A stretch of 64,000 nt of DNA from Bacillota bacterium (GCA_020161295.1 JAIUOA010000009.1:49205-113204), one strand, 5' to 3'; positions 53,266 through 61,404 are shown, counted from the first letter of the stretch. The notes: generated by a model not told the origin, from the sequence alone. Translations and numbers: made by a program.

Positions 53266-54007
53266 TCTCTGTATATGACGTTTCAATCAATGCTTTGACC
53301 TGATCACTGTCATGCTCCGTTAGGCGATGAATCGCCATGATGTAGATGGCATGGATGAGGTCATTTTTATCTGCACGAAAAATTTTCTTTAGTTTTGTTA
53401 AATAAGCCCTAGACAATCGATAAGCGAACTCATGGAGTATCACATAGGTCCTGGCATAATCGAAAATAGGATTGCCGATTTTTGCGTTTACCCAGTCGAT
53501 GATGATTTGTTCATGATTAGTCACCATGATGTTTAATGGATGTAAATCAAGGTGACATAGTGAATTTCCATTCGGCATTACTCCCAACAGTTCATGCGCC
53601 AGTGTCCTTTGTGGTTCAGTGATTTTCGCCCTGTCGATGGCCTGCTCCAAATAGGGGGTTAGCAAGGGAAGATTAAGGCTTTTAACGCCATGTACCCGTT
53701 CAAAATGCTTGAAAAGGTCATCTAACGCACCTTTGTATTTTTCCTTAGTCATCATATCCGCTAACGATTTACCCTTGATGAGGTCCATTTTAATACAGTT
53801 TGCAAATGGGGCTTCGTAGGTTTTCACCACTGGCAATCCACTTTCTTCAACTGCCTTTTGAACCATCAACTCATATGACAGCCATTCATCTGGATGTTCC
53901 GCGGAAAAGCATTTATAGGCATACCCTTCCCAGGCATAGACCTTAGCCATTTTACCTTCTCCGATAAGCTGTCTTTCTTTTAAGAATTGCTCAAACATAG
54001 GGATCAC
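53252..54007 (-). CDS. APH-family phosphotransferase
   Basis: A 251-residue protein kinase-like fold enzyme. The catalytic loop is LCHLDLHPLNIMV (HxDxxxxN) and the metal motif is IIDWVNAKIGNPIFDYART. The N-lobe starts LIGEGKMAKVYAWEG, a glycine-loop equivalent with Lys in AYKCFS. The family modifies aminoglycosides, choline or other small alcohols. The substrate is unknown. Confidence 0.85.
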   Translation of the reverse strand: MIPMFEQFLKERQLIGEGKMAKVYAWEGYAYKCFSAEHPDEWLSYELMVQKAVEESGLPVVKTYEAPFANCIKMDLIKGKSLADMMTKEKYKGALDDLFKHFERVHGVKSLNLPLLTPYLEQAIDRAKITEPQRTLAHELLGVMPNGNSLCHLDLHPLNIMVTNHEQIIIDWVNAKIGNPIFDYARTYVILHEFAYRLSRAYLTKLKKIFRADKNDLIHAIYIMAIHRLTEHDSDQVKALIETSYTEITSG

Positions 54008-54072
54008 TCCTTCACAAATCGAATCGTTTCCACTATAATTGTACCAATACTCACTCTAAAGGAGAAGAAAAA

Positions 54073-54705
54073 ATGGACGAAAAGAAAAGACGTATTCTAA
54101 TGACCGTCGCTGGTGTTCTGATATCAGGCTTCAGTGTCGGCATTTTTAACTTTTCCATGTTTGGCATGGACCCCTTTCAAGTTTTTGCCCATGGCATATG
54201 GAACCATACGAACATGGGATACGGTACCTTCTATGCCATCGTAAACCTTATCATGCTGGTGGGCGTATTCTTCATCGATAAGAAAAAAATCGGATTGGGT
54301 ACTCTGATCAATATCTTTATTCTAGGATATGTGGTGGAATTTTCATCATGGTTGTTTATTACTTGGATTCCAGATCCCAGTATACTGATTCGAAGCATCG
54401 CGTTAGGCTGCGGGATTCTGATCATCAGCTTTGGCTCTGCCCTTTACTTTACTGGCAACCTCGGCGTTTCAACCTATGACGCTGTAGCACTAATCCTCTC
54501 CGAAAAGAAAGTCGCGAAATTCCAGTATTGCCGGATTGGTACAGACTTGATTTGTACACTTACAGGCTTTCTTCTCGGCGCTACTGTGGGAATCGGCACA
54601 CTCGTTACCGCCTTTTTTATGGGACCCATCATCGCCTTTTTCAATAAAAAAGTCGCTGAACCTTTACGCTATGGTTCAACAACCAAATATCACAAATCGC
54701 AATAA
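54073..54705 (+). CDS. YczE/YitT-type membrane protein
   Basis: 210 residues with five membrane helices; the N-terminus RILMTVAGVLISGFSVGIFN and the later NLGVSTYDAVALILSEK with the GATVGIGTLVTAFFMGPI end match the YczE family of integral membrane proteins (a relative influences surfactin production in Bacillus). Transport function not proven. Divergent from the APH-type gene. Confidence 0.8.
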   Translation: MDEKKRRILMTVAGVLISGFSVGIFNFSMFGMDPFQVFAHGIWNHTNMGYGTFYAIVNLIMLVGVFFIDKKKIGLGTLINIFILGYVVEFSSWLFITWIPDPSILIRSIALGCGILIISFGSALYFTGNLGVSTYDAVALILSEKKVAKFQYCRIGTDLICTLTGFLLGATVGIGTLVTAFFMGPIIAFFNKKVAEPLRYGSTTKYHKSQ

Positions 54706-54707
54706 TT

Positions 54708-54740
54708 ATTATTGATAATCGTTCTCTTTTGTGCTAAAAT
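54708..54740 (+). promoter_or_regulatory. Sigma-A promoter with overlapping candidate Fur box
   Basis: -35 TTGATA (54712-54717), 17-nt spacer, extended -10 TGC-TAAAAT (54735-54740). The 19 bases from 54708 match the classical Fur box at 14 positions and cover the -35. The promoter reading is good; the Fur reading is tentative. Confidence 0.55.
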
Positions 54741-54796
54741 GAGTTTATAGAGGAATATATATTACATTTTGCGATATTTGAGAACGGGGGTTCCTT

Positions 54797-55783
54797 ATGA
54801 ACACATCTGATTTCATCAAAGGCGTTGAACGTTTAATCGATCCGATTGAGGTAGGGACGCTGCATTTTATGCAGTCCTTCAATAATATGATGCCTAAAGG
54901 GCTACAAAAGAAAATGGTGGAAGCCTCTGGTAAAAAGATGCCCTATATGGGTTTCGTGGTAGAGCCTTATAGCTATTTTCTCTGTTACGAGGTTGCTGAT
55001 TTAGATAAAGCCAAACAACTATTACCTGATGGATTTTCACTGATCAAAACCCATATATTCGCCGATGATGAGCCCAAATACTATGGCATTATCGGTTGCT
55101 TCAACGCCCATACCAATGGATTTTGGGGGCTTCGAGTAGAATGCTATCTCATCGCTCAGGATGATAAAACGGGACTACTAAGCTGGATTATCCTCGATTA
55201 TGATACCAACACCATCACCTATGATCCTAAAACACAGCTGAGCGATCCTAATGCATCCCACTCTATTATTACGGTCGACTTTAACGGTGATGTCCATGTG
55301 GATGTGACAAATAATCAAGGACGTAAAATAAATTTTGTCAGTAATATTTCTCAGGGTGTCTTTAAGCCGCTGGATCAAAGACTTTGGGTAGAAGGTAACC
55401 TTTCTATCGGTTACAGTCGTCTTAAAAATCTAGAAGGCACACCACCCTTTTCGTTAATTTTTAACCCCCTTGAATTTGAAAAAGCACTACAGATTTCTAA
55501 AACGCATTTAAATCTCGTGGAAAACAATTGGTTTCCTGGGCTTTTTAAAACAGTCCCCTCTGAACTGGTATGCTTTCCATATGCTCAGCACTTCTTATCG
55601 GACAGCCCAGGCCATGCCACCGAAATAAATAACCAAGATGAACTGATAGAACAGATCGAACGTGTCGATTTCAGTAAAATAGAAGTGTTTTCCACTAAAT
55701 CCTTTAAATCTGTTTTCCTCCTCGGCGGTTTAATGGCCCTGACAAGTAACGCGATATTACTTTTCCTTTTATTTTCGAGATAA
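54797..55783 (+). CDS. Tail-anchored protein of unknown function, possibly acetoacetate-decarboxylase-like fold
   Basis: 328 residues with one hydrophobic helix at the very C-terminus (about 306-326) and no signal peptide, so the bulk probably faces the cytoplasm. The region YEVADLDKAKQLLPDGFSLI followed by KYYGIIGCFNAHTNGFWGLR recalls acetoacetate decarboxylase-like proteins (LPxGL... then strand-rich core), but I do not see the catalytic Lys context. No confident family. It has its own promoter with a possible Fur box, a GGGGG ribosome site and a strong terminator, so it is monocistronic. Confidence 0.6.
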   Translation: MNTSDFIKGVERLIDPIEVGTLHFMQSFNNMMPKGLQKKMVEASGKKMPYMGFVVEPYSYFLCYEVADLDKAKQLLPDGFSLIKTHIFADDEPKYYGIIGCFNAHTNGFWGLRVECYLIAQDDKTGLLSWIILDYDTNTITYDPKTQLSDPNASHSIITVDFNGDVHVDVTNNQGRKINFVSNISQGVFKPLDQRLWVEGNLSIGYSRLKNLEGTPPFSLIFNPLEFEKALQISKTHLNLVENNWFPGLFKTVPSELVCFPYAQHFLSDSPGHATEINNQDELIEQIERVDFSKIEVFSTKSFKSVFLLGGLMALTSNAILLFLLFSR

Positions 55784-55798
55784 TGATGATGAGAAAAT

Positions 55799-55850
55799 CA
55801 AAACCCTATGTCACTTGATGATTCAATCAAGCGACATAGGGTTTTTATTA
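55799..55850. terminator. Bidirectional terminator between convergent genes
   Basis: 12-bp stem AAACCCTATGTC and its complement, extended inward by CTTGAT/ATCAAG after a mismatch, with T-runs on both sides. Confidence 0.9.
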
Positions 55851-56546
55851 TTCGCGTTTCATTTCAATCGCTATCACATGGGCATCGGTCAAGGCTTCTA
55901 TCTCAACGGTTTCGCCTATCGCCTCTAAAGCATCACGAGCGCTTAACGAGTGTTCACCAAACTTCGCTTCACCCTCGATAAGGACGAAATAGGTTTGTCT
56001 GTCTTTTTCTTGAGTTAAAGAAATCTTCTCACCGGCTTGGAGTGCAGTTACGAATAAGTTCGCATCCTGATTGATTTTTACAGGCGCTGTTCCGGTTTGG
56101 CCTGAAACGATGTTTAGCCACTTACCCACACGGTCTTCCCACGAAAACCGGCAATCCCCATACTGCGGTGTTAAATTTCTCTGATCAGGTTTAATCCATA
56201 TCTGTAAGAACCGCGAGGTTTCGTGGCCACGGTTATGCTCGCTATGAAGAATGCCGCTACCTGCACTCATATACTGAACCTGTCCACGGGTGAGGGTTTG
56301 TTTATTACCCATGCTGTCGCCGTGCGTCAGTTCTCCTTTAACTACATATGAGATGATTTCCATGTCTCTATGTGGGTGAGTATCAAATCCCGTTCCTGGC
56401 TTAACCAAATCGTCGTTTATGACGCGTAATACCCCGAAGTTCATGTTAGCAGGGTTATAATATTCCGCAAACGAGAAATGAAACAGGCTTTTTAGCCATC
56501 CCAAATCACTGGTTCCCATGTTCTGGTGATTAATTTTTCTAAGCAT
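55848..56546 (-). CDS. Pirin family protein
   Basis: 232-residue bicupin. The metal-site motif is GFDTHPHRDMEIISYVVKGE with the following HGDSMGNKQTLTRGQVQYMS and SAGSGILHSEHN. Some pirins are quercetin dioxygenases; others act as redox or regulatory proteins. It overlaps the MarR gene by 8 bp and is therefore co-translated with it, suggesting induction by the same electrophile or phenolic signal. Confidence 0.93.
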   Translation of the reverse strand: MLRKINHQNMGTSDLGWLKSLFHFSFAEYYNPANMNFGVLRVINDDLVKPGTGFDTHPHRDMEIISYVVKGELTHGDSMGNKQTLTRGQVQYMSAGSGILHSEHNRGHETSRFLQIWIKPDQRNLTPQYGDCRFSWEDRVGKWLNIVSGQTGTAPVKINQDANLFVTALQAGEKISLTQEKDRQTYFVLIEGEAKFGEHSLSARDALEAIGETVEIEALTDAHVIAIEMKRE

Positions 56547-56976
56547 TTGACACTCCTTTCATGTGTTGTTGCAACTCGATTAGCAACGTGATCAGTTCTT
56601 CTTTTTTGGTGGTTTCAAATGAACCCAGTAGGTCATCTAAAAAGTTCTCGTGTTCTTTAAAAACACTGTCGATAAGCTGCCATCCTGCTTCAGTTAACGA
56701 GACGTAGGTGATCCGTTTATCTTCCTCGCAGCCTCTTCGGGCGACAAGCGCTTTTCTAGATAGTTTATCGATAATATAGGTTACCGTACCACTGGTCACC
56801 AGTATTTTCTCAGCAATAACTTGCGTAGGCTGTTCACCTTTATGATAAAGAAATTCTAAAACACCAAACTCACTGGTGGTTAATTTGAATCTTCTTAGAT
56901 GTTGCTCAATTTGCCCGAACAGTTGATTATAGGTTCGTGCCAATGCAATGACGATCTTTAAATCCTCTTGGCTCAT
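56539..56976 (-). CDS. MarR family repressor of the pirin operon
   Basis: 145 residues with a winged helix: LTTSEFGVLEFLYHKGEQPT, the recognition helix in VTSGTVTYIIDKLSRKALV and the wing RRGCEEDKRITYVSLTEAG. One Cys in the wing. A perfect palindrome covers the -35 of its promoter, so it represses itself and pirin. The operator resembles the ATCT...AGAT boxes of MhqR, a quinone-responsive MarR protein. Confidence 0.9.
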   Translation of the reverse strand: MSQEDLKIVIALARTYNQLFGQIEQHLRRFKLTTSEFGVLEFLYHKGEQPTQVIAEKILVTSGTVTYIIDKLSRKALVARRGCEEDKRITYVSLTEAGWQLIDSVFKEHENFLDDLLGSFETTKKEELITLLIELQQHMKGVSNA

Positions 56977-57021
56977 AATATCCTCATTTCGTACTAATTA
57001 GTGATTTATTTTCTTGAGTTT

Positions 57022-57056
57022 AGTTTACGCCTACAATATCTTGATGTCAAGATATT
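57022..57056 (-). promoter_or_regulatory. Promoter and palindromic operator of the marR-pirin operon
   Basis: Sigma-A promoter on the minus strand: -35 TTGACA (57045-57050), 17-nt spacer, -10 TAAACT (57022-57027). A 22-bp perfect palindrome with 10-bp arms AATATCTTGA (57035-57056) covers the -35 element. Confidence 0.82.
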
Positions 57057-57109
57057 ATTTAAAAAATTAAAATCCACCTTTTCAGATGGATTTAAAAACG
57101 TTTCATTAT

Positions 57110-58312
57110 TTAAACTTCAGCATCCCGCGTTTTTAATAGATTATACGAGTTTATCAAGGTTAGGAATGCAGCAATTACGGCCATTCCAAAGAAGGACGTC
57201 TTTAACCCATAGAGATCACCGACGATGCCTACCACTGGAAAAATCGTAATCATGAAAAAGCTAAAAACCATGCTCGCCATGGAAAGAATCGTTGCGCGAT
57301 ACTCACTTGGAATTTCTTTATTAATATAGTCCCCAAGTGCGATAAATATTAACCCCTCCGCTAAAGCCATGGGAATATAGAAAAGAAAATGAACCTTTGA
57401 AAAAGCGATTCCGAATAAACAAACCGTCGTGATGATCGGCATATAAAGTAAAATCCCTTTCTCCTTGATCGCAGCTTCGATTTTATATGCTTGAGGCGCA
57501 AGCAATGCGGCTCCTAGCGCAGAGAATGCATATAGTGCACCGATGACCGCCTCACTGTATCCGTCACTTTTCATATAATTTTGAAGGTAAAAGAATACCG
57601 TGGTGACGAAGCTCATGATAAACTGTGAAAATAAAATTAGAAAGGCGACTCGACGTTGGCTTTTTAGGACATAGAAGCTGTCTTTCAATTGTTTATAAAA
57701 ATGCTTTCTTGACCTTTCAGAGGACGCTTTACGTCCAATATTCGGTTCAGTGAATAAAAAGGCATATAAAAATGCCATGGTACCGATAAAGATCGTAATC
57801 ACAAACGCTAGGTCATAATTACGTGTCGCTAAGTAGCCACCAAAAAGGAAAGAAAAGATACCAGAGATCTGGTAAATCATCTCTTTATTTCCGTTTACGC
57901 GCATAAACCCTTCATCAATCCCCAGTTCTTTCATGGAGTCATAAATAAGCGCATCACCAGCTCCAGACTCCATGTTATAGGAAAGCGCAGTCACCACAAA
58001 TGAAATGGCAAACCACGTAAACGAATCCGCTAATAACAGAATTATGACGCTAATCAGCGAAAAAAGTCGACCTAGAATACGGCTAACGCGCCTTCCATAT
58101 AGATCAGCCACTGCGCCTGTGGGAACCTCCATGCAAAACGATGTGATGTGAAAAATGGTTTCTAAGATTCCCAGCTGTGTTAAACTCATTCCTTTAGAGG
58201 CGAGATAAATCATCCAGATTCCACGTGTTAAATCGATGTTCTGAATAAGTGTAAATGGATAATTTCGTTTTATGTTATTACTTAATTTATCGTTAAAACT
58301 GATCGTTTTCAT
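57110..58312 (-). CDS. MFS transporter (drug-efflux-like)
   Basis: 400 residues, 12 helices. The N-terminal motif GILETIFHITSFCMEVPTGAVADLYGRRVSR is the MFS motif A region, with EVPTGAVADLYGRR plain. This branch is common in Firmicutes and often annotated as multidrug or macrolide efflux; the substrate is unknown. The gene has its own GAGGAG site and lies about 57 nt after an intrinsic terminator that ends a short ORF. Confidence 0.85.
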   Translation of the reverse strand: MKTISFNDKLSNNIKRNYPFTLIQNIDLTRGIWMIYLASKGMSLTQLGILETIFHITSFCMEVPTGAVADLYGRRVSRILGRLFSLISVIILLLADSFTWFAISFVVTALSYNMESGAGDALIYDSMKELGIDEGFMRVNGNKEMIYQISGIFSFLFGGYLATRNYDLAFVITIFIGTMAFLYAFLFTEPNIGRKASSERSRKHFYKQLKDSFYVLKSQRRVAFLILFSQFIMSFVTTVFFYLQNYMKSDGYSEAVIGALYAFSALGAALLAPQAYKIEAAIKEKGILLYMPIITTVCLFGIAFSKVHFLFYIPMALAEGLIFIALGDYINKEIPSEYRATILSMASMVFSFFMITIFPVVGIVGDLYGLKTSFFGMAVIAAFLTLINSYNLLKTRDAEV

Positions 58313-58365
58313 ATGAGCTCCTCGTGTGTAATTTTAGATTTTGGTTCAACCCACCACCCGAGATC

Positions 58366-58402
58366 TGCAAAAAAGGACATTGGATGCAGCACCCAATGTC
58401 CT
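58366..58402 (-). terminator. Terminator between the short ORF and the MFS gene
   Basis: Perfect 10-bp stem AGGACATTGG with a 9-nt loop followed on the minus strand by six T. Possible attenuator for the MFS gene. Confidence 0.88.
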
Positions 58403-58431
58403 CAGTCATTAAAATTGAATTTCAAACAACC

Positions 58432-58536
58432 TTAAGGTATTTGCAGTGCACCCGATTTTCGAATTTTGGACAGACCTCTCCCGTCTTTAACCAAAACTCC
58501 TGAAAATCTTTCGTTTTCTGCAAAAAAACCGTTCAT
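58432..58536 (-). CDS. 34-residue ORF ahead of the MFS gene; possible leader peptide
   Basis: It has a consensus promoter, a TAGGAGAG ribosome site 7 nt before ATG, and a terminator 30 bp after the stop. It starts MNGFFAENERFSGV and is basic in the second half (KIRKSG). The next frame is also open from near the same point and reads WLKTGEVCPKFENRVHCKYL, cysteine-bearing and protein-like, but has no ATG. Either frame could be the real one, or a frameshift could join them. No family recognised. Confidence 0.4.
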   Translation of the reverse strand: MNGFFAENERFSGVLVKDGRGLSKIRKSGALQIP

Positions 58537-58578
58537 AAATACTCTCCTAAAGCTGTTCGTTTCATAACTTACACCTAA

Positions 58579-58607
58579 ATTATAATGGGTTAAAAAACGA
58601 AAATCAA
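58579..58607 (-). promoter_or_regulatory. Consensus sigma-A promoter of the MFS leader
   Basis: -35 TTGATT, 17-nt spacer, -10 TATAAT on the minus strand, overlapping the 3' end of the APH-type gene. Confidence 0.85.
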
Positions 58608-59590
58608 GCATTTACGCAAATTGCATCGAGATATCCGTTCATCCAGCCTTCCAAGCGCTTTCGGAGATTTTGCATCCAGTCGGGCTCATGATCCCACCTC
58701 TCAGCAAGCGATTTACGAATCCTCATGTACTTGTATAGATCAGCAAAGGCTTTATACAAGTTGCGGTGTTCAAGTAAAGCTTCAGAACCATTTCCACAAA
58801 CCGATGTGTATCCCTTTAAAAACGCTTGTGTGAAAGGGTCGACCTTATCATCGTCACATTCACTGATAATGCTATTTAAAACGCGTTCGATGTCTTGGCC
58901 ATAAAATCCCTTCATGGCATCATCGAAGTCGATGGCGAATAGTTTCCCGGTATTTTCATCCACCATGATATTATCAAGTTCAAAGTCATAATGAATGACT
59001 CCCATCGCATAGCCTTGCGCTTTTAATGCCTCAAGTTCCGTTCTAAGGCGCTGAATTTCCTTGATTATACAGGCTTGTTCATTCGTGTGCGTAGCCGTTT
59101 CAGCTAAATCCGCAAGAATATCGAAAACACTTTTTCTCGAGATTTGATTTGCAATTCTATTTTTAGAAAGTTCATGAAATTCACCGAGTAGAAGGCCATA
59201 GCTGAACATTCTTTCATCATCCAACGGTACATTTTCTAAGCTTTTTTGCCCCACACCCTCAAACACTACCGCATGGTAGCTCCCCCATGGTGTTTCTTTA
59301 GTTTCGATCAACCGTCCATCCATGCTGGGTATAATTCTCGGAACAGCAAACGCATTATTTCTCAGCAGTACCATTAGGGTTAATTCTTCTTCGATTTCTG
59401 AAATGCTTTTCTCCGAAGAAGGGACGAATCTTAGGAAAGCCATCTTACCATCAACCTTAAATGGATAGATCGCATTTGACGAAATCCGAAAATAATCAAA
59501 GAGACTTAGCGATTCCTCGTCGTATTTCCAATTATCAATTAACATTTTTGCCAGCTCTCGCTGGTCAAATAGATACTTAAGCTTTAACAT
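58604..59590 (-). CDS. APH-family phosphotransferase
   Basis: 328 residues; catalytic loop GVIHYDFELDNIMVDENTG (HxDxxxxN) and metal motif FAIDFDDAMKGFYGQDIER. N-terminal FLRFVPSSEKS holds the lobe-one strands. The family includes aminoglycoside, macrolide and homoserine kinases. The ATG with AAAGGAG is used; that site overlaps the stop of the YCII remnant, so translation is coupled. Reading further upstream in this frame is artefactual. Confidence 0.85.
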   Translation of the reverse strand: MLKLKYLFDQRELAKMLIDNWKYDEESLSLFDYFRISSNAIYPFKVDGKMAFLRFVPSSEKSISEIEEELTLMVLLRNNAFAVPRIIPSMDGRLIETKETPWGSYHAVVFEGVGQKSLENVPLDDERMFSYGLLLGEFHELSKNRIANQISRKSVFDILADLAETATHTNEQACIIKEIQRLRTELEALKAQGYAMGVIHYDFELDNIMVDENTGKLFAIDFDDAMKGFYGQDIERVLNSIISECDDDKVDPFTQAFLKGYTSVCGNGSEALLEHRNLYKAFADLYKYMRIRKSLAERWDHEPDWMQNLRKRLEGWMNGYLDAICVNA

Positions 59591-59600
59591 ACTATCTCCT

Positions 59601-59765
59601 TTATTCAAAAATCTGCCTAAGTTCAATCTGCACTTTCGCCAAGACCCTGATGCCAGCACTTACCAGCTCTGCATTATATGCTGACATTTTGCTTCGTAAT
59701 GCTTCACTGGGCAGGCCGCCTAGTTCAGAATGCTTTGACGCTTTCACGATTAACATGAATAACAT
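59601..59765 (-). pseudogene. Truncated YCII/DGPF family protein (54 codons)
   Basis: The N-terminal half of a YCII-related protein is plain: MLFMLIVKASKHSE, LPSEALRSKMSAYNAELVSA. Family members run to about 100 residues or more; here the reading ends at 54, directly at the ribosome site of the next gene. An AGGAGGG site precedes the ATG. It looks like a deletion that fused the remnant to the kinase gene, keeping the translational coupling. Confidence 0.75.
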
Positions 59766-59787
59766 GACAACCCTCCTATATCACAGT

Positions 59788-60225
59788 CTAAAGCTTCTTA
59801 GTGAAACAAACGATGCGGTTTGCTTCGATAAAGCCTGCACCGAGATGAAAATCGATGCTTAATTGATTTTCAAGCTCACAATCAGATGCTATTTCTAAAC
59901 AATCGTGTTTTCTCGACCATTCTTCAGCAAATAACACAAGTTCCTGTGCTATTCCTCTTCTTCGATAATCCGCTTCAACGTAAATGCCTTCTATATACCC
60001 CACTGGAGACGAATCGCACCCTTCGACATAATCGTGGCGAACTGAAAGTTGAATGAAGCCAATCGCTTCAAAAGAATCATTATAGTACAAATATGATTCG
60101 TTTTCTGAAGCATCAATCGCATTACTAATTTCCTCGATAAACGCCTCACGTTCATGGTCTGGCCACAGCTTCAGTGCTAAATCCGCTAAACTATTTATAC
60201 TTGATTGATCCACTTTTTTAATCAT
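59788..60225 (-). CDS. GNAT family acetyltransferase (aminoglycoside 6'-N-acetyltransferase-like)
   Basis: 145 residues. Acetyl-CoA loop GIYVEADYRRRGIAQELVLF and late motif FHLGAGFIEANRIVCFTKKL; opening with VDQSSINSLADLALKLWPDH and SYLYYNDSFEAIGFIQLSVR is close to AAC(6')-I-type enzymes in layout. Substrate unproven. First gene of a unit with the YCII remnant and the APH-type kinase. The ATG with AAGGGTGG is chosen over GTG codons upstream. Confidence 0.82.
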   Translation of the reverse strand: MIKKVDQSSINSLADLALKLWPDHEREAFIEEISNAIDASENESYLYYNDSFEAIGFIQLSVRHDYVEGCDSSPVGYIEGIYVEADYRRRGIAQELVLFAEEWSRKHDCLEIASDCELENQLSIDFHLGAGFIEANRIVCFTKKL

Positions 60226-60299
60226 ATCGATCACCACCCTTGCATAAACACCCTTAAATTTATAATATTATGACAATTCTATCGTATCAATAACTGCGC

Positions 60300-60334
60300 A
60301 AAAAATCAAATAATGCGCTTAAACTAAGCGCATT
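60300..60334 (-). terminator. Terminator of the zinc-ribbon gene
   Basis: Perfect 10-bp stem AATGCGCTTA with a 3-nt loop; T-rich on the minus strand downstream (ATTTGATTTTTTG). Confidence 0.8.
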
Positions 60335-60340
60335 AAAAAA

Positions 60341-60583
60341 TTACCGTTCAATCCTATAATCCACTAGAATCTTTTTGCATAACGGGCAATGATAAGTGTC
60401 TTTCACTAAGGCATGTATCATTGTGTCTTGACCAAAACTAAATTTTCCCAACTTGAGGTTAATATTAAGTTTCGAATGGCTTTCTATAGGGATAAAATCT
60501 GCTTCATCCAGTCCGGCAATCTCGTAGACGTTTTTTTGCATCTCGTTCTCACACTCTGGACATACCAGCGTTACTTTAGGCAT
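60341..60583 (-). CDS. Small zinc-ribbon protein
   Basis: 80 residues with two CxxC pairs: TLVCPECENEM at the N-terminus and YHCPLCKKILVDY at the C-terminus, which would form one zinc site. The middle is strand-like. Resembles CpXC-type and related zinc ribbons; function unknown. Single gene with its own terminator. Confidence 0.75.
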   Translation of the reverse strand: MPKVTLVCPECENEMQKNVYEIAGLDEADFIPIESHSKLNINLKLGKFSFGQDTMIHALVKDTYHCPLCKKILVDYRIER

Positions 60584-60699
60584 TAAATTCCTCCATTGAT
60601 TTATCGTCGTGATGGATCTGTATCTATTTTCACTTTGAAGTGTATCACAACCTTATGTTACTTTGACCACGTAATGATACGGGCAGTCCTAAATATGTA

Positions 60700-60735
60700 A
60701 AAGAGCCACACTACTTTCGAAGTAACGTGACTCTT
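60700..60735 (-). terminator. Terminator of the AOR operon
   Basis: Imperfect stem AAGAGTCACGTTACTT/AAGTAGTGTGGCTCTT with a short loop, then TTTTAC on the minus strand. Confidence 0.65.
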
Positions 60736-60744
60736 ATTATGATA

Positions 60745-60969
60745 TCATCCTCCACCAACTGGTGGAAAAAGTGCCAGTATGTCAGTGTCATGTAATTCTG
60801 TTGTGAGCTCAGCACCTCTGCTATTGATCATGATGATAGCCACTTCCTCACGAGGTAGGGCCATATGCGTAACAATATCAGATACCGTTGATCCTTCTGG
60901 CATTTGGATCGTCATGATTTTATCGCGACCGTTTCTTAGTGTCGCAAAAAGTTTAACGGTTATATTCAT
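60745..60969 (-). CDS. MoaD/ThiS-type sulfur carrier protein
   Basis: 74 residues of ubiquitin-like fold, opening MNITVKLFATLRNGRDK and ending ILALFPPVGGG. The terminal Gly-Gly is the site of adenylation and thiocarboxylation in MoaD, which gives sulfur to the pterin of molybdenum or tungsten cofactor. Located in the AOR operon, it probably serves that cofactor. The ATG with GGGGG is used rather than a TTG one codon upstream. Confidence 0.88.
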   Translation of the reverse strand: MNITVKLFATLRNGRDKIMTIQMPEGSTVSDIVTHMALPREEVAIIMINSRGAELTTELHDTDILALFPPVGGG

Positions 60970-60987
60970 CAATTCCCCCGAAGTTCT

Positions 60988-61326
60988 CTATTTCTGAATT
61001 TTAAAAGCCGCTTCATTGCCTTGATTTTTGCCGTAAAACCCTAAGGCTATCCTATAGGGTCCTGGGCAGCCAGGAGGTAAGAATGCGATACGATCTCCCG
61101 GGTGAATGATATATTCCAGCTCATGGACGAAACCATTAACGAAGATCACCTCGATGTCTTTTCGCTCTATACCTAAGATTTCAGAAAGCGCTAAGCCACT
61201 GATAGGCGCTTCGATTTCAAAATAGAAGGGCATGCTACCGTAGCGTTTTCTTAATATCGCATCTAGCTGCAAAAATCCTCGAATTTCGAGTTTTTTAACT
61301 GGTGCATCCAAAGTTGATTCTTCCAT
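60988..61326 (-). CDS. MoaD-like ubiquitin-fold protein, AOR-associated
   Basis: 112 residues. The central part (FEIEAPISGLALSEILGIER to FLPPGCPGPYRIALGFYGKN) has the strand order of MoaD/Mut7-type ubiquitin folds, but it continues past the PPG region and ends FKIQK with no terminal Gly-Gly, so it cannot act as a sulfur carrier in the normal way. Proteins of this type occur beside aldehyde ferredoxin oxidoreductases. It may help cofactor insertion. ATG with AAAGGAG. Confidence 0.7.
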   Translation of the reverse strand: MEESTLDAPVKKLEIRGFLQLDAILRKRYGSMPFYFEIEAPISGLALSEILGIERKDIEVIFVNGFVHELEYIIHPGDRIAFLPPGCPGPYRIALGFYGKNQGNEAAFKIQK

Positions 61327-61371
61327 GAATTGCTCCTTTACTTACTTCACAAAGCAAAAGATACAGTGAAG

Positions 61372-61404
61372 GTCAGTCTCCCTAGCTTTACTAAGGAGAC
61401 TGAC
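61372..61404 (-). other. Intercistronic hairpin after the AOR gene
   Basis: Perfect 10-bp stem GTCAGTCTCC/GGAGACTGAC. On the minus strand no U-run follows, so it more likely stabilises the AOR message or lowers expression of the two small downstream genes. Confidence 0.55.

Noticed and set aside
58533..58565. Ten-codon ORF just before the MFS leader ORF, overlapping it by ATGA
   Set aside because: Its start lies only about 7 nt from the expected transcript start, leaving no room for a ribosome site; too short to support.
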